Source: JBJXHN01 sp046233135
GTDB taxonomy: Bacteria; Pseudomonadota; Alphaproteobacteria; Rhodospirillales; Rhodospirillaceae
NCBI GenBank assembly: GCA_046233135.1
Contig: JBJXHN010000001.1
Coordinates: 310,001 to 374,000 of the forward strand
Direction: 5' to 3'
DNA length: 64,000 bases
Below, one piece after another: positions 8,657 to 17,755 of this stretch. Positions within the stretch are counted from its first letter, which is position 1. Each line of letters opens with the position of its first letter. The notes under the pieces were generated by a model. The model saw only the letters and a list, made by a program, of their open reading frames with translations. It was not told the origin of the DNA and did not search any database. The position numbers were made by a program, and so were the translations under genes.

Positions 8657-9547
8657 ATGACATCCCCCACCCCTGAAGCCCATCGGCGCGGTCTGTTGCT
8701 GACCATCGCCGGGGCGCTTGTTCTCGTGCCCGATACCCTGCTGATCCGCCTGTCGGATATGGAGCCGTTCGCGCTGATGGTTTGGCGCGGCCTGATCGCC
8801 GTTGCCGTGCTGCTCTCGTGGCTGGTCATCAGCGGCGAGGTGGGTAAAGGTGCCTTGCCAACGATGGCGCGGCGTATCGGCTGGCCCGGTGTGGCATTTG
8901 CGGCCTGCTTTTCCCTCGGTTCCCTGTGCTTCGTTTCGGCGTTGATGATGACCACGGTCACCAGTGTGCTGGTGGTGGTGGCGTGCGTGCCGATCGTCGC
9001 GGCCATTGTCTCGCGCCTGACCTTGGGGGAGCGGTTGGCCCCGGAAACGGCGGTGGCCATGGCCGGCTGCCTCGCCGGCCTGGGGCTGGTGGGGCTGGAG
9101 GATCTGGGGTCCGGGCGTTTTCTGGGGATGATCGTCGCCTCTGGTGTGGCGTTCGGCATGGGGACGGGGCTGACCATCCTGCGGGCGCATCCTCAGGTGC
9201 CGGTGGCGGCGGCCAGTGCGCTCGGGATGTTTTTCACCGCCATGGCCGGTCTGGTCATGTCCGGCGGCTTCCATGCCCCCGCCGCTGCCGGTCAATGGAT
9301 CTGGATCGTGTTGAACAGTGCGGTGGTGGTGCCGCTGTCCTTCAGTTTGCTGTTCGCCGGCCCCCGCACCCTGCCGGCCGCCGAAGTGGGATTGATCTTG
9401 CTGCTGGAAACCGTGCTGGGGCCGATCCTGGTGTGGGCGGTCCTGGGGGAATACCCCGGGGATCTGGCCCTGGTCGGGGCGGTGGTGGTCATCGCCAGCC
9501 TGGCCGGTCGGGCCGGGTGGCGCCTGGTGCGGCGTCCGGCTGCTTAG
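8657..9547 (+). CDS. EamA/DMT-superfamily permease
   Basis: Inner-membrane transporter of the drug/metabolite superfamily: 296 residues with about ten hydrophobic helices arranged as two EamA repeats. The substrate cannot be predicted; relatives export amino acids or metabolites. The stop codon overlaps the stop codon of the convergent glycosyltransferase gene (shared TTAG), so there is no room for a terminator between them. Confidence 0.85.
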   Translation: MTSPTPEAHRRGLLLTIAGALVLVPDTLLIRLSDMEPFALMVWRGLIAVAVLLSWLVISGEVGKGALPTMARRIGWPGVAFAACFSLGSLCFVSALMMTTVTSVLVVVACVPIVAAIVSRLTLGERLAPETAVAMAGCLAGLGLVGLEDLGSGRFLGMIVASGVAFGMGTGLTILRAHPQVPVAAASALGMFFTAMAGLVMSGGFHAPAAAGQWIWIVLNSAVVVPLSFSLLFAGPRTLPAAEVGLILLLETVLGPILVWAVLGEYPGDLALVGAVVVIASLAGRAGWRLVRRPAA

Positions 9548-11679
9548 AGTCGTGCGGCGTCGGCGGCGAGGGCGGCAACGGCTTCGGAAAATCCATCAAC
9601 GGCGTCCTGCCGCTCGAACAGGACAGCCGCCCGCGCGGCCAGATCCGCCGGCCCGTTTCCATCCGCGTGGGCCAGCGCTTTCTCCACATAGTCCTCCGGT
9701 GAGGTGGCCGCAGACTCGGCCAGACCCATGGTGTTCAGGTATCCCAGGGTCAGCCGGCCGCGCAGATGGGCGCCGGGCAGATGCACCACGGGAACGCCCA
9801 TCGCAAAAGCCTCCAGGGCGCTGTTGCCGGCGCTGAAGTGGAAGGTGTCGAGCACGGCGTCGCACAGCCGATGCAGGGCGAGGAACCGGGCGCGGGACTG
9901 GCGTGGCAGAAGGATGACCCGGTCGATATCCATCCCCGCCCGCTGCCAGCGGGCCAGCAGGGCGCGGTGCAGGGGCGTATCGGCTTCGGCGATCAGCACC
10001 AGACGTCCCCTCGGATCCCGTCGCAGCAGGGCCGCGAGCGGCGCGTCCATGTCCGGATGCACCTTGAACAGCGATTGGGGACAGAGGTACAGGCGCTTGT
10101 CTGCGGGCAGGCCATACGCCGCACGAGCCAGGGCGGGGGGAGGCTCCGGCCGGCGATAGCGGGTGGGCAGCCAGGGCAGGGGCACCAGGCGCTCGCTATA
10201 GCTGCTGTCCCTGCCGGGGGACTCGGGGGATTCGAAGGGGGGCGCGGCGGACAGGAAGGCGTCGACGGTGGGGATGCCGGTGGTGTCCGGGTGGCCGTAG
10301 GTCACCGTTTGCACCGGTGCCAGCCGGCTGAAGGCGAGAAACCAGGTTTGCGGAGTCATGCCCAGCTCGACGAAATGCAGCACGTCGGGGGCGAAGGCCA
10401 TGATCGCGGCACGGGCAGAGGGAAGGTCCGGCCCCAGGGGCAGGACGGCCATGCCGGCGGGTATCCCGGGTGGACGGGCGGCGGCGGGTCCCGGGGAGAA
10501 CGCGGTGATCTCGAACCGCGCGGGGTCCAGCCCGGCCAACAGGCCTTCGTTCAGCAGAGTCATGGTGCTGTTGCCCCAATAGGACAAAACGATCCCCAGC
10601 CGAATCCGACCCCGCCGGCCGATCCGGGTCCGCCGCCGCGCCACCGTCGGGTCTTCGAAGGCCGTGCCGGGCCAGCAGGCGGCGACCGCCCGGGAGAAGG
10701 CCTGCTGATGAGCGCGGTCATTCCGGCCATGGTAGGCGAGGTAGAAGTTCGTCATCCCAACCCGCGCCAGGGCATCATCGGGCGCCTGACCCGTTGCCCC
10801 AAGCGTTTCGGCCCGGGCGAACAGGCTCAATTGCCGCTGCCGCAAGGCATCGATGGCGGCGGCGTCGGCGGGCATCAGCGGCAGCATCAGCGCCCGTCGC
10901 AGCAGAAAGCCGGGATCCTCATCCGCATCCGGGGTTCGGGCGAGAGCGTCGTCCGCTTCCTCCCACAATCCCTGGCCGTACAGCGCCTGACTGAGGTCTT
11001 CGCGGAAGGCCCGGATACCCGGTTCGGCGGCGACGGCAGCGCGCAGCGGGTCGAGCGCGTCTTCCGGACGTCCCCGGGACAGATGGGCGCGCCCCAACCG
11101 CCAGGCCGTCTCTCCATCCCGCGCTCCGGCGACATAGGCGGCCCCCAGGGTCTCCAGGGCCTCGGCGTCCTCACCCTGGTCCTGCAACAGAATGCCGAGC
11201 ACGGATTTGGCCCGGGCGGTGGACGCGTCGGCGGGGGCATCCGCGCCGGTGGCGGCGCGCAGGACGGAAAGGGCGGCGGTCGGATTGCCGGCTGCCCGCA
11301 AGGTCCAGGCGTGGTTGACGGCCACCGCCGCGGCGGTGATCCCGGGGGGCGGGCCGTTCTCGGCAAGGTGAGCGAAGTGCGTCACGGCTTCGGCCAGGGC
11401 TTCCGGTGTGGCGATGGCCAGCAGCCGGTTGGCAAGATTGAAGCGGGCCGGGGAAAAACCGGGGGCGCGCCGCAAGGCCTCGCGATACCGATCGGCCGCC
11501 GTTCCATCGTCTCCCAGCCCGCTTGCCAGCGTCGCGGCGAGAAAAGGTGGCCGGGGATCGTCGGGACCAAGGGACTCGGCCTGGTCAAGGGCCTCGCGGG
11601 CGGCTTGGACGCGGCCGGCGCGAATGGCGCTGTCGGCGGCGGCCAGGAAGGCTTCCAGGGAAGAGCTGTTCTGGGTCAA
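9544..11679 (-). CDS. TPR protein with SPINDLY/OGT-like glycosyltransferase (GT41) domain
   Basis: Large protein of about 711 residues. The N-terminal half consists of helical TPR-like repeats rich in alanine (for example DQAESLGPDDPRPPFLAATL). The C-terminal half resembles O-linked GlcNAc transferases: IRLGIVLSYWGNSTM, TVTYGHPDTTGIPTVDAFL, and SGNSALEAFAMGVPVVHLPG-type sequence near the end. Such enzymes glycosylate proteins, often flagellins or other surface proteins, in bacteria. The frame is open to an ATG at 11841, but that would overlap the end of the upstream chemoreceptor gene and adds a low-complexity leader. I chose the TTG at 11679 (LTQNSSSLEAFL); a GTG at 11775 is the alternative. 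Neither has a good Shine-Dalgarno. Confidence 0.8.
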   Translation of the reverse strand: MTQNSSSLEAFLAAADSAIRAGRVQAAREALDQAESLGPDDPRPPFLAATLASGLGDDGTAADRYREALRRAPGFSPARFNLANRLLAIATPEALAEAVTHFAHLAENGPPPGITAAAVAVNHAWTLRAAGNPTAALSVLRAATGADAPADASTARAKSVLGILLQDQGEDAEALETLGAAYVAGARDGETAWRLGRAHLSRGRPEDALDPLRAAVAAEPGIRAFREDLSQALYGQGLWEEADDALARTPDADEDPGFLLRRALMLPLMPADAAAIDALRQRQLSLFARAETLGATGQAPDDALARVGMTNFYLAYHGRNDRAHQQAFSRAVAACWPGTAFEDPTVARRRTRIGRRGRIRLGIVLSYWGNSTMTLLNEGLLAGLDPARFEITAFSPGPAAARPPGIPAGMAVLPLGPDLPSARAAIMAFAPDVLHFVELGMTPQTWFLAFSRLAPVQTVTYGHPDTTGIPTVDAFLSAAPPFESPESPGRDSSYSERLVPLPWLPTRYRRPEPPPALARAAYGLPADKRLYLCPQSLFKVHPDMDAPLAALLRRDPRGRLVLIAEADTPLHRALLARWQRAGMDIDRVILLPRQSRARFLALHRLCDAVLDTFHFSAGNSALEAFAMGVPVVHLPGAHLRGRLTLGYLNTMGLAESAATSPEDYVEKALAHADGNGPADLAARAAVLFERQDAVDGFSEAVAALAADAARL

Positions 11680-11788
11680 AGGCGGGGCTCGGTTGGCGGC
11701 GGCGGGATGCGGCGAAAGAGGGCCGGGACCGCGCCATCGGCGGCGTCCCCGGCCCCGGGTCCCGGAGTTTGCCACAGCCGGACGACGA

Positions 11789-13252
11789 TTACTGCCGATA
11801 CCCCATGCGCAATCCGCCCCAATGCCGCCCCCGAACGACAATCGGCGCGCTGGCGTCCTTCATCATGATGAAGGTGCCGCCGCCCATGTCCCGGCGGTAG
11901 GTCTGCACCAGGAAGGGGCGGGTGTTGCGCCCCGCGGCAAGGCCGGTGCGGTCGTTGAACATGCGGCGGTTGCGGCAGTTGGCGTTGTTCCAGACCGGGT
12001 CCTTGCCCTGGGGCTGAGAGAACTTGCGGTTATGGGTCGGCAGATAGGCGTTGCGATCCACTGGTGCACAGAACACCACATTGTCGTCCAGTTCCAGCAG
12101 CGGCTCTTGAATTGCTGGCAGGACCCGGTCGGTGAAGCTGGTGAAGGGAGCCATAAACTGCTGCGGATTTGTGTCGGGAATCGGCGTGTAGCGCTCGCTG
12201 AACAGGGCATCCATGGTGATGGCACCGCTGCGCAGCCCCTCTTCGAAGGCCTCTGAAATGCGCCGGGCGCCGACGCGGACGGCCTCGATGAACTTGGAAT
12301 CGGGCGTTTTCACCCCGCTTTCGAGAATCGCCGCAATCAGCTCTTCGCCCATGGACACCAGGGAATGAACCCGCTTGTCCGCCGCCCCCAGCTGCCGGCT
12401 GGTTTCGGAAACACCTTCGGCCGCCTGGTTGATCTCCCGCACGATTTCCGTGCAATGGTCCTTGGTGGACGCCGTGGCACCGGCGATTTCGTCCACGTGG
12501 GTGTCCACCGTGGTGATCGATCCGCGAAAGCCGTTCACGGCATCGGTGATCACCGCAATACCCGAGTTCGCTTCGCGGGCATTATCCGCAATGGAGGAAC
12601 TGGTCTCGATCAGCTCGTGCAGATTTTCCGACAGGTCGTTGATGGTGCTTTGAATGCCCGACGCCGCGCTTTGGGACTGTCCGGCCAGGTTCTTCACCTC
12701 TCCGGCGACGATGGCGAACCCGCGTCCCGCATCGCCGGCATGGGCTGCCTCGATCGTGGCATTGAGCGCCAGAAGGTTGGTTTGCTGCGCCACGGACCGG
12801 ATGGTCATGGACGACTTGTTGACCCCCTCAAGCGATTGTTCGACCGAAGACAGCCGCTCGCCGATGGCCGTGACCGCCGAGGTCAGGCCCTCGATATTGG
12901 CCAGGGCGGCATTTAAGGTGTCCGCGGAGCGGGACATGCTGTCGGCCGCTTCCTTGGTCACCGAGTTGGTTGACTGGCCCGCTCCGTCAATCCGGTCGAT
13001 GGCCTGCTGGACTTCCCGGGCCAGGGTCACGAGCTGACCGAACAATTCTTCCTGGCGCTGGACGAATTTGGTCATGGCGTCGATGTCGCCGGCCACATCG
13101 GCCAGCTCGATGGAAACGTGCTCAACCCGTTGCAGGACGCTGACCAGCACCCGTGTCAGGGTATTGGCATCGGGCTGGGTCTCTCCCGATGCCGTCGCGC
13201 TCAGTCCGTCAGCGTCACGGACCGCAAGGGATGCGGCATTCGATACAATCAC
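11789..13252 (-). CDS. Soluble methyl-accepting chemotaxis protein
   Basis: Cytoplasmic chemoreceptor of 487 residues without membrane segments. A long coiled-coil N-terminal part leads to the signalling hairpin tip QQTNLLALNATIEAAHAGD, with the conserved GRGFAIVAGEVKNLA. After it comes a distinct C-terminal domain of about 150 residues (PTHNRKFSQPQ, NCRNRRMFNDRTG, TYRRDMGGG, RGRHWGGLR), which I recall as a recurrent C-terminal extension in alphaproteobacterial receptors and is presumably a sensor. The GTG start has GGAGG eight bases upstream; the frame is open 55 codons further but without family sequence. The ligand is unknown. Confidence 0.88.
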   Translation of the reverse strand: MIVSNAASLAVRDADGLSATASGETQPDANTLTRVLVSVLQRVEHVSIELADVAGDIDAMTKFVQRQEELFGQLVTLAREVQQAIDRIDGAGQSTNSVTKEAADSMSRSADTLNAALANIEGLTSAVTAIGERLSSVEQSLEGVNKSSMTIRSVAQQTNLLALNATIEAAHAGDAGRGFAIVAGEVKNLAGQSQSAASGIQSTINDLSENLHELIETSSSIADNAREANSGIAVITDAVNGFRGSITTVDTHVDEIAGATASTKDHCTEIVREINQAAEGVSETSRQLGAADKRVHSLVSMGEELIAAILESGVKTPDSKFIEAVRVGARRISEAFEEGLRSGAITMDALFSERYTPIPDTNPQQFMAPFTSFTDRVLPAIQEPLLELDDNVVFCAPVDRNAYLPTHNRKFSQPQGKDPVWNNANCRNRRMFNDRTGLAAGRNTRPFLVQTYRRDMGGGTFIMMKDASAPIVVRGRHWGGLRMGYRQ

Positions 13253-13746
13253 TCTTCTGTCCTCCCTAAGGGCTTCCGCGGGACCACTTTTTTTACGTTC
13301 ACGGGCCTTTGGCGGCCTTGTTGTCTGTGAACGTCTGGGCTCTCTGGCGCGGCATGTTTTTTTGTTTTTCTGAGAACTTAGTGTGACGGTTACCCTGGAA
13401 GAATGCAACTGTCCCAAGGTCGCAGAACGCCTTCCTCGGAGTCGCCTAGAATCCGAGTCCCTATAACTTGGTGGGGTACTCTGCGAACAGTCGCGAGGTC
13501 TTGCGAACGGGCAATGTAAACGAATGAAAATACGCCGTTTCCCGGCCGGTCGCGCTGGAGTCGAAACCCCCGTTCACAAAGGGTTGAAAGCCTGAGTGAT
13601 TTGGTGAAAAACTTTCCATCGCGTCCGGGGCCAATCCCGTTCGCCGCCAGAGGAGAGGACCACGCCCGAAGCCGGGCGGGTCGGCGGTGTCCGGGGCCAA
13701 AAGCAATCTTCCCGGCGTGTGCCACAGAAAGGGCGGAGGGATGATC

Positions 13747-13818
13747 ATGACGACCTGGATCCGTTCAGCCATGTTGGCGGCTGTCGTTCTCGGGATGCTG
13801 TCGCCACTGATACAGTGA
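13747..13818 (+). CDS. Possible 23-residue single-helix membrane micropeptide
   Basis: A short frame begins ATGACGACCTGGATC with GGAGG seven bases upstream, an ideal spacing. The product is a basic start followed by one hydrophobic helix (MTTWIRSAMLAAVVLGML then SPLIQ), the shape of many genuine bacterial micropeptides. It stands alone in the intergenic region before the nuo operon. A frame this short can arise by chance. Confidence 0.3.
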   Translation: MTTWIRSAMLAAVVLGMLSPLIQ

Positions 13819-13882
13819 CTCCGGTACACCCCGGCCGTGTAACCGGGGGTCATCCGTATTTCAGCCGTTGGTACAGGGAGGG

Positions 13883-13918
13883 CCGGCGGCACGCCAGGAG
13901 CGACCGGCGTGCCGCCGG
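13883..13918. repeat. Strong GC hairpin in intergenic region
   Basis: CCGGCGGCACGCC (13883-13895) and its exact complement GGCGTGCCGCCGG (13906-13918) flank a 10-base loop. TTCGCTTTTC follows, so it could act as a terminator for a short + strand transcript such as the micropeptide frame. Confidence 0.6.
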
Positions 13919-14202
13919 TTCGCTTTTCGGGCGGTCCCCGGGCACCCCATGGCGGGGACAGGGCAGGGGTGATGAAAATGTTGACTGCGCGCCGTAAGAA
14001 CCTGCGCTAAGCGTTTGATACCATAGTGAACCCAGCGCCTTATCCCCCATGGGGGTGACGGGGCAGCCGGTTCGATGAAGACTGTGGACCCGGCGGCATG
14101 GGGTGCCAGGGGCATGGTCCCAAGGGTGGAACGGCGGTCGGGGCGCCGGGGTGGCGCGTGAAGATCTTTTGCGAGTCAAGGGCGTTTGCGCCGCAGCGCG
14201 AC

Positions 14203-14231
14203 TTGACTTGGCCGGAACCGCTGGGCTACAT
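14203..14231 (+). promoter_or_regulatory. Putative promoter of the nuo operon
   Basis: TTGACT (14203-14208) and CTACAT (14226-14231) are separated by 17 bases and lie about 80 bases before the nuoA start. This matches a sigma-70-type -35/-10 pair; it is inferred from sequence only. Confidence 0.45.
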
Positions 14232-14308
14232 CACCGCCATTCCTGGCGAGGATCCGGCGCCCCCGAGGGCGGCCCACCTCATCTACATTTGTGCAGAGGA
14301 GCGTTCGC

Positions 14309-14674
14309 ATGGAAGACATGCTCCTGGAGTATTTGCCCGTCCTGATCTTCATCGGGATCGCGACGGCAGTCTCCGTGATTGCGATCGGTGCGTCCTATGT
14401 GATCGCTCAGCATCGACCGGACAGCGAGAAAGATTCCGCATACGAATGCGGTTTCGAAGCCTTCGATGATGCCCGCAGCAAGTTCCAGGTGCGGTTCTAC
14501 CTGGTGGCTATCCTGTTCATCATCTTCGACCTTGAAGTGGCCTTTCTGTTTCCCTGGGCGGTCAGCCTGGGCAGTATCGGCATGTTCGGCTTCTGGTCGA
14601 TGATGGTGTTCCTTGGGGTGCTGACCATCGGGTTCATTTACGAGTGGAGAAAGGGAGCTTTGGAATGGGAGTGA
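14309..14674 (+). CDS. nuoA: NADH-quinone oxidoreductase subunit A
   Basis: Membrane subunit of complex I, 121 residues with three helices. The conserved loop DSAYECGFEAFDDAR carries the family cysteine, followed by KFQVRFYLVAILFIIFDLE. The ATG at 14309 has GAGGAG upstream; an earlier in-frame start at 14291 would add six residues. First gene of the operon; its end overlaps nuoB by ten bases, indicating coupled translation. Confidence 0.96.
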   Translation: MEDMLLEYLPVLIFIGIATAVSVIAIGASYVIAQHRPDSEKDSAYECGFEAFDDARSKFQVRFYLVAILFIIFDLEVAFLFPWAVSLGSIGMFGFWSMMVFLGVLTIGFIYEWRKGALEWE

Positions 14675-15231
14675 TCTCCAACCCCAACGCGACCCCGGCC
14701 ATGGGGGCGGGCCAGCCCGTCCCCCCCGGTGCCGACCAGGACGTGATCCTGGGCAAGGTGCAGGGCGAGCTTCAGGAAAAGGGTTTCGTCCTCGCCAATG
14801 TGGACAACCTGGTGAACTGGGCGCGCACCGGCTCCATGTGGCCGATGACCTTCGGTCTGGCCTGCTGCGCCCTGGAGATGATCCAGTGCGCCTGCGCCCG
14901 CTATGACCTTGACCGCTTCGGCGTCGTCTTCCGCCCCAGCCCCCGCCAGTCCGATGTGATGATCGTCGCCGGCACGCTGTGCAACAAGATGGCCCCGGCC
15001 CTGCGCAAGGTTTACGACCAGATGGCCGAACCCCGCTGGGTGATTTCCATGGGGTCGTGCGCCAACGGTGGCGGCTACTACCACTACAGCTATTCGGTGG
15101 TGCGTGGCTGTGACCGCATCGTGCCGGTGGACGTCTACGTTCCGGGCTGCCCGCCGACGGCGGAAGCGCTGCTTTACGGCGTGATGCAGCTGCAGAAGAA
15201 GATCAAGCGTACCGGCACCCTGTACCGGTGA
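14665..15231 (+). CDS. nuoB: NADH-quinone oxidoreductase subunit B
   Basis: Peripheral-arm subunit that binds cluster N2, the last iron-sulfur centre before quinone. The 188-residue product carries the ligand cysteines in GLACCALEM, GSCANGGGYY and VPGCPPTAEALL. The ATG at 14665 has GGGAG upstream and overlaps the end of nuoA; an alternative GTG at 14644 lies deeper in nuoA and is less likely. Confidence 0.96.
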   Translation: MGVISNPNATPAMGAGQPVPPGADQDVILGKVQGELQEKGFVLANVDNLVNWARTGSMWPMTFGLACCALEMIQCACARYDLDRFGVVFRPSPRQSDVMIVAGTLCNKMAPALRKVYDQMAEPRWVISMGSCANGGGYYHYSYSVVRGCDRIVPVDVYVPGCPPTAEALLYGVMQLQKKIKRTGTLYR

Positions 15232-15313
15232 TCCCCCGGGATTTGGGTTCGGGGGCGGGGCTCCCGGACCTGTTGGCCTAGGCATTCGGACATCAACGGA
15301 GCGGCGTGCGCAG

Positions 15314-15955
15314 ATGACCAGCCCAGTCGAGGAAAAAATCGAGAGCCTCAAAGAGCTTGGGGCTCAGGTAGAGGCGGCCCTCGCCACCGACGTGATCCGC
15401 GTGGAGATGGCCAAGGACGAATTGCAGGTGATCGTGCAGCGCCAGTCGGTGGTGAAGGTGCTGACGTACCTGCGGGATGATTCCGCATGCCTGTTCAAGC
15501 AGTTGGTGGACCTGTGCGGCGTCGACTACCCGGATCGGGAAGAACGCTTCGAGGTGGTCTACAACCTGCTGTCCATGAAGCATAACCAGCGCATCCGCGT
15601 GAAGGTTTCGGCGTCGGAAGACACGCCGGTGCCGTCGGTGACCGGCGTGTTCTCCACGGCCGGCTGGTTCGAGCGGGAAGCCTGGGACATGTACGGGATC
15701 TTCTTCTCCGACCACCCGGACCTGCGGCGCATCCTGTCGGACTACGGGTTCGAAGGGCACGCCCAGCGCAAGGACTTCCCCCTGACCGGGTACAAGGAAC
15801 TGCGCTACGACGAGGAACAGAAGCGGGTGGTCTACGAACCGGTTCGGCTGAGCCAGGATTTCCGGACCTTCGATTTCCTCAGCCCCTGGGAAGGCCTGGA
15901 TCAGCAGTTGAAGCGGGTGCTCCCCGGCGACGAAAAGGCGGAAGGGACGGCGTAA
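15314..15955 (+). CDS. nuoC: NADH-quinone oxidoreductase subunit C
   Basis: Peripheral-arm 30-kDa-type subunit, 213 residues. The signature ERFEVVYNLLSMKHNQRIRVK is followed by WFEREAWDMYGIFFSDHPDLRRIL. It is a separate protein, as in most alphaproteobacteria, rather than the NuoCD fusion of enterobacteria. nuoD starts one base after the stop codon. Confidence 0.96.
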   Translation: MTSPVEEKIESLKELGAQVEAALATDVIRVEMAKDELQVIVQRQSVVKVLTYLRDDSACLFKQLVDLCGVDYPDREERFEVVYNLLSMKHNQRIRVKVSASEDTPVPSVTGVFSTAGWFEREAWDMYGIFFSDHPDLRRILSDYGFEGHAQRKDFPLTGYKELRYDEEQKRVVYEPVRLSQDFRTFDFLSPWEGLDQQLKRVLPGDEKAEGTA

Positions 15956-15956
15956 C

Positions 15957-17135
15957 ATGGCCCAGAGCGAAATCAAGTCCTACACCATGAACTTCGGGCC
16001 GCAGCACCCTGCGGCTCACGGTGTGCTGCGTCTGGTGCTGGAGCTGTCCGGCGAGATGATCGAACGGGCCGATCCGCATATCGGTCTGCTGCATCGCGGC
16101 ACGGAAAAGCTGATCGAGCACAAGACCTACGTGCAGGCGCTGCCCTACTTCGACCGTCTGGACTATGCGTGCCCGCTGAACCAGGAACACGCCTATGTGC
16201 TGGGCGTGGAAAAGCTGCTGGGGATCGAGGTGCCGCGACGCGGCCAGTACCTGCGGGTGCTGTTCTCCGAACTGACGCGCCTGATCAACCACGTGATGAA
16301 CACCACCTCGATGGCCCTGGACGTCGGTGCCATGACGCCCCTGCTGTATGGCTTCGAGGAACGGGAACACATGGTCGAGTTCTCCGAACGGGCTTCGGGC
16401 GCGCGCATGCACGCGGCCTGGTTCCGCCCGGGCGGCGTGGCGCGGGACGTGCCGCCCGACCTGCTGGAGGACATGTACAAGTTCTGCGACCAGTACGCCA
16501 AGTACCTGGACGATGTGGAAACCCTGCTCGACGAGAACCGCATCTTCAAGCAGCGGACCGTCGACATCGGCAAGGTCAGCGTGGAACAGGCGCTGGACTG
16601 GGGCTTCACGGGTCCGGTTCTGCGGGGGTGCGGCGTGCCGTGGGATCTGCGCAAGTCCCAGCCTTACGACGCCTACGCCGAAATGGACTTCGACATCCCG
16701 ACGGGTAGTCACGGCGACTGCTACGACCGCTATCTGGTGCGTATGGCCGAGCAGCGGGAAAGCCTGAAGATCATCCGCCAGTGCATTGAAAAGATGCCCG
16801 ATGGTCCGGTCAAGGCCGAGGACAACAAGGTGACGCCGCCGAAGCGGGCGGAAATGAAGGGGTCGATGGAAGCCCTGATCCACCACTTCAAGCTCTACAC
16901 CGAGGGCTTCAAGGTGCCTGCCGGCGAAACCTACAGCGCGGTGGAAGCTGCGACCGGGGAATTCGCCGTGTATCTGGTCAGCGATGGCACCAACCGTCCG
17001 TATCGCTGCAAGATCCGCTCGCCGGGCTATGTGCACCTGCAGGGCCTGGACCTGCTGAGCCGCGGCCACATGCTGGCCGACGTGGTGGCCAATATCGGCT
17101 CCATCGACGTGGTGTTCGGAGAAATCGACCGATGA
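15957..17135 (+). CDS. nuoD: NADH-quinone oxidoreductase subunit D
   Basis: The 49-kDa subunit (392 residues) forming the quinone-binding site with NuoB. Family signatures are YTMNFGPQHPAAHGVLRLVLEL near the start, HIGLLHRGTEKL, and the conserved C-terminal DVVFGEIDR. The GPQHPAAHG histidine loop expected at the quinone head-group site is present. It overlaps nuoE by four bases (ATGA). Confidence 0.96.
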   Translation: MAQSEIKSYTMNFGPQHPAAHGVLRLVLELSGEMIERADPHIGLLHRGTEKLIEHKTYVQALPYFDRLDYACPLNQEHAYVLGVEKLLGIEVPRRGQYLRVLFSELTRLINHVMNTTSMALDVGAMTPLLYGFEEREHMVEFSERASGARMHAAWFRPGGVARDVPPDLLEDMYKFCDQYAKYLDDVETLLDENRIFKQRTVDIGKVSVEQALDWGFTGPVLRGCGVPWDLRKSQPYDAYAEMDFDIPTGSHGDCYDRYLVRMAEQRESLKIIRQCIEKMPDGPVKAEDNKVTPPKRAEMKGSMEALIHHFKLYTEGFKVPAGETYSAVEAATGEFAVYLVSDGTNRPYRCKIRSPGYVHLQGLDLLSRGHMLADVVANIGSIDVVFGEIDR

Positions 17136-17755
17136 GCGCGCACAACGACGTTCAACAGCCCGCGACCTTCGCCTTCACTCCGGAGAATATGGAGCAGGTG
17201 AAGAAGATCCAGTCGAAGTATCCGGCGGCGGGCCGCCGCAGCGCCGTCATGCCGCTGCTCGATCTGGCCCAGCGTCAGGAAGGCTGGGTGACCCAGGCCG
17301 CCATCGAGACGGTGGCCGAGATCACCGGCACCCCGCGCATGCGGGTGTGGGAAGTGGCGACCTTCTACACGATGTACAAGCTCTCCCCGGTCGGGAAGCA
17401 TCATGTGGAGGTCTGCACCAACGTTCCCTGCTGGCTGCGCGGCTCCGACGAGATCCTGCGCGCCCTGAAGGACGAACTGGGCCTGGAGCCAGGGGATACC
17501 AGCGACGACGGCATGTTCTCGGTGGCCGAGGCGGAATGCCTGGGCGCCTGCGTGAACGCCCCGATGCTGCAGATCGGCGACCACTACTACGAAGACCTGA
17601 CCTACGAGAACACCCGGGCGATGATCCAGGCGATGAAGCGTGGCGAAGCGCCGAAGCCGGGATCGCAGATCGGTCGCCAGTGTTCCGCGCCCCAGGGCGG
17701 ACCGACCACCCTCAAGGACATGGTGCCCCAGCAGGGCGCCCAGGGAGGCCAATGA
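17132..17755 (+). CDS. nuoE: NADH-quinone oxidoreductase subunit E
   Basis: The 24-kDa subunit with [2Fe-2S] cluster N1a, 207 residues. The four ligands are visible in VCTNVPCWLRG and AECLGACVNAP. The C-terminus is extended beyond the core by a proline/glutamine-rich tail (GGPTTLKDMVPQQ). It overlaps nuoD and nuoF by ATGA junctions. Confidence 0.96.
   Translation: MSAHNDVQQPATFAFTPENMEQVKKIQSKYPAAGRRSAVMPLLDLAQRQEGWVTQAAIETVAEITGTPRMRVWEVATFYTMYKLSPVGKHHVEVCTNVPCWLRGSDEILRALKDELGLEPGDTSDDGMFSVAEAECLGACVNAPMLQIGDHYYEDLTYENTRAMIQAMKRGEAPKPGSQIGRQCSAPQGGPTTLKDMVPQQGAQGGQ

Larger units (their letters stand above)
13253..14202. other. Long intergenic region between chemoreceptor and nuo operon
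   Basis: About 950 bases with no gene of normal size that I can support. It contains a possible 23-codon membrane micropeptide (13747-13818), a perfect 13-bp GC-rich hairpin (13883-13918), and smaller inverted repeats such as CCCCGG/CCGGGG near 13830. Several overlapping frames are open on both strands but have no start signals or recognisable products. Confidence 0.5.

Noticed and set aside
9766..11868. 700-codon plus-strand frame opposite the glycosyltransferase
   Set aside because: Low-complexity glycine/arginine-rich product with no domain; the opposite strand encodes TPR and GT41 motifs.
13461..13892. 143-codon minus-strand frame between the chemoreceptor and nuoA
   Set aside because: Proline-rich product with no signal, no start site and no recognisable domain; overlaps hairpin-rich intergenic DNA.
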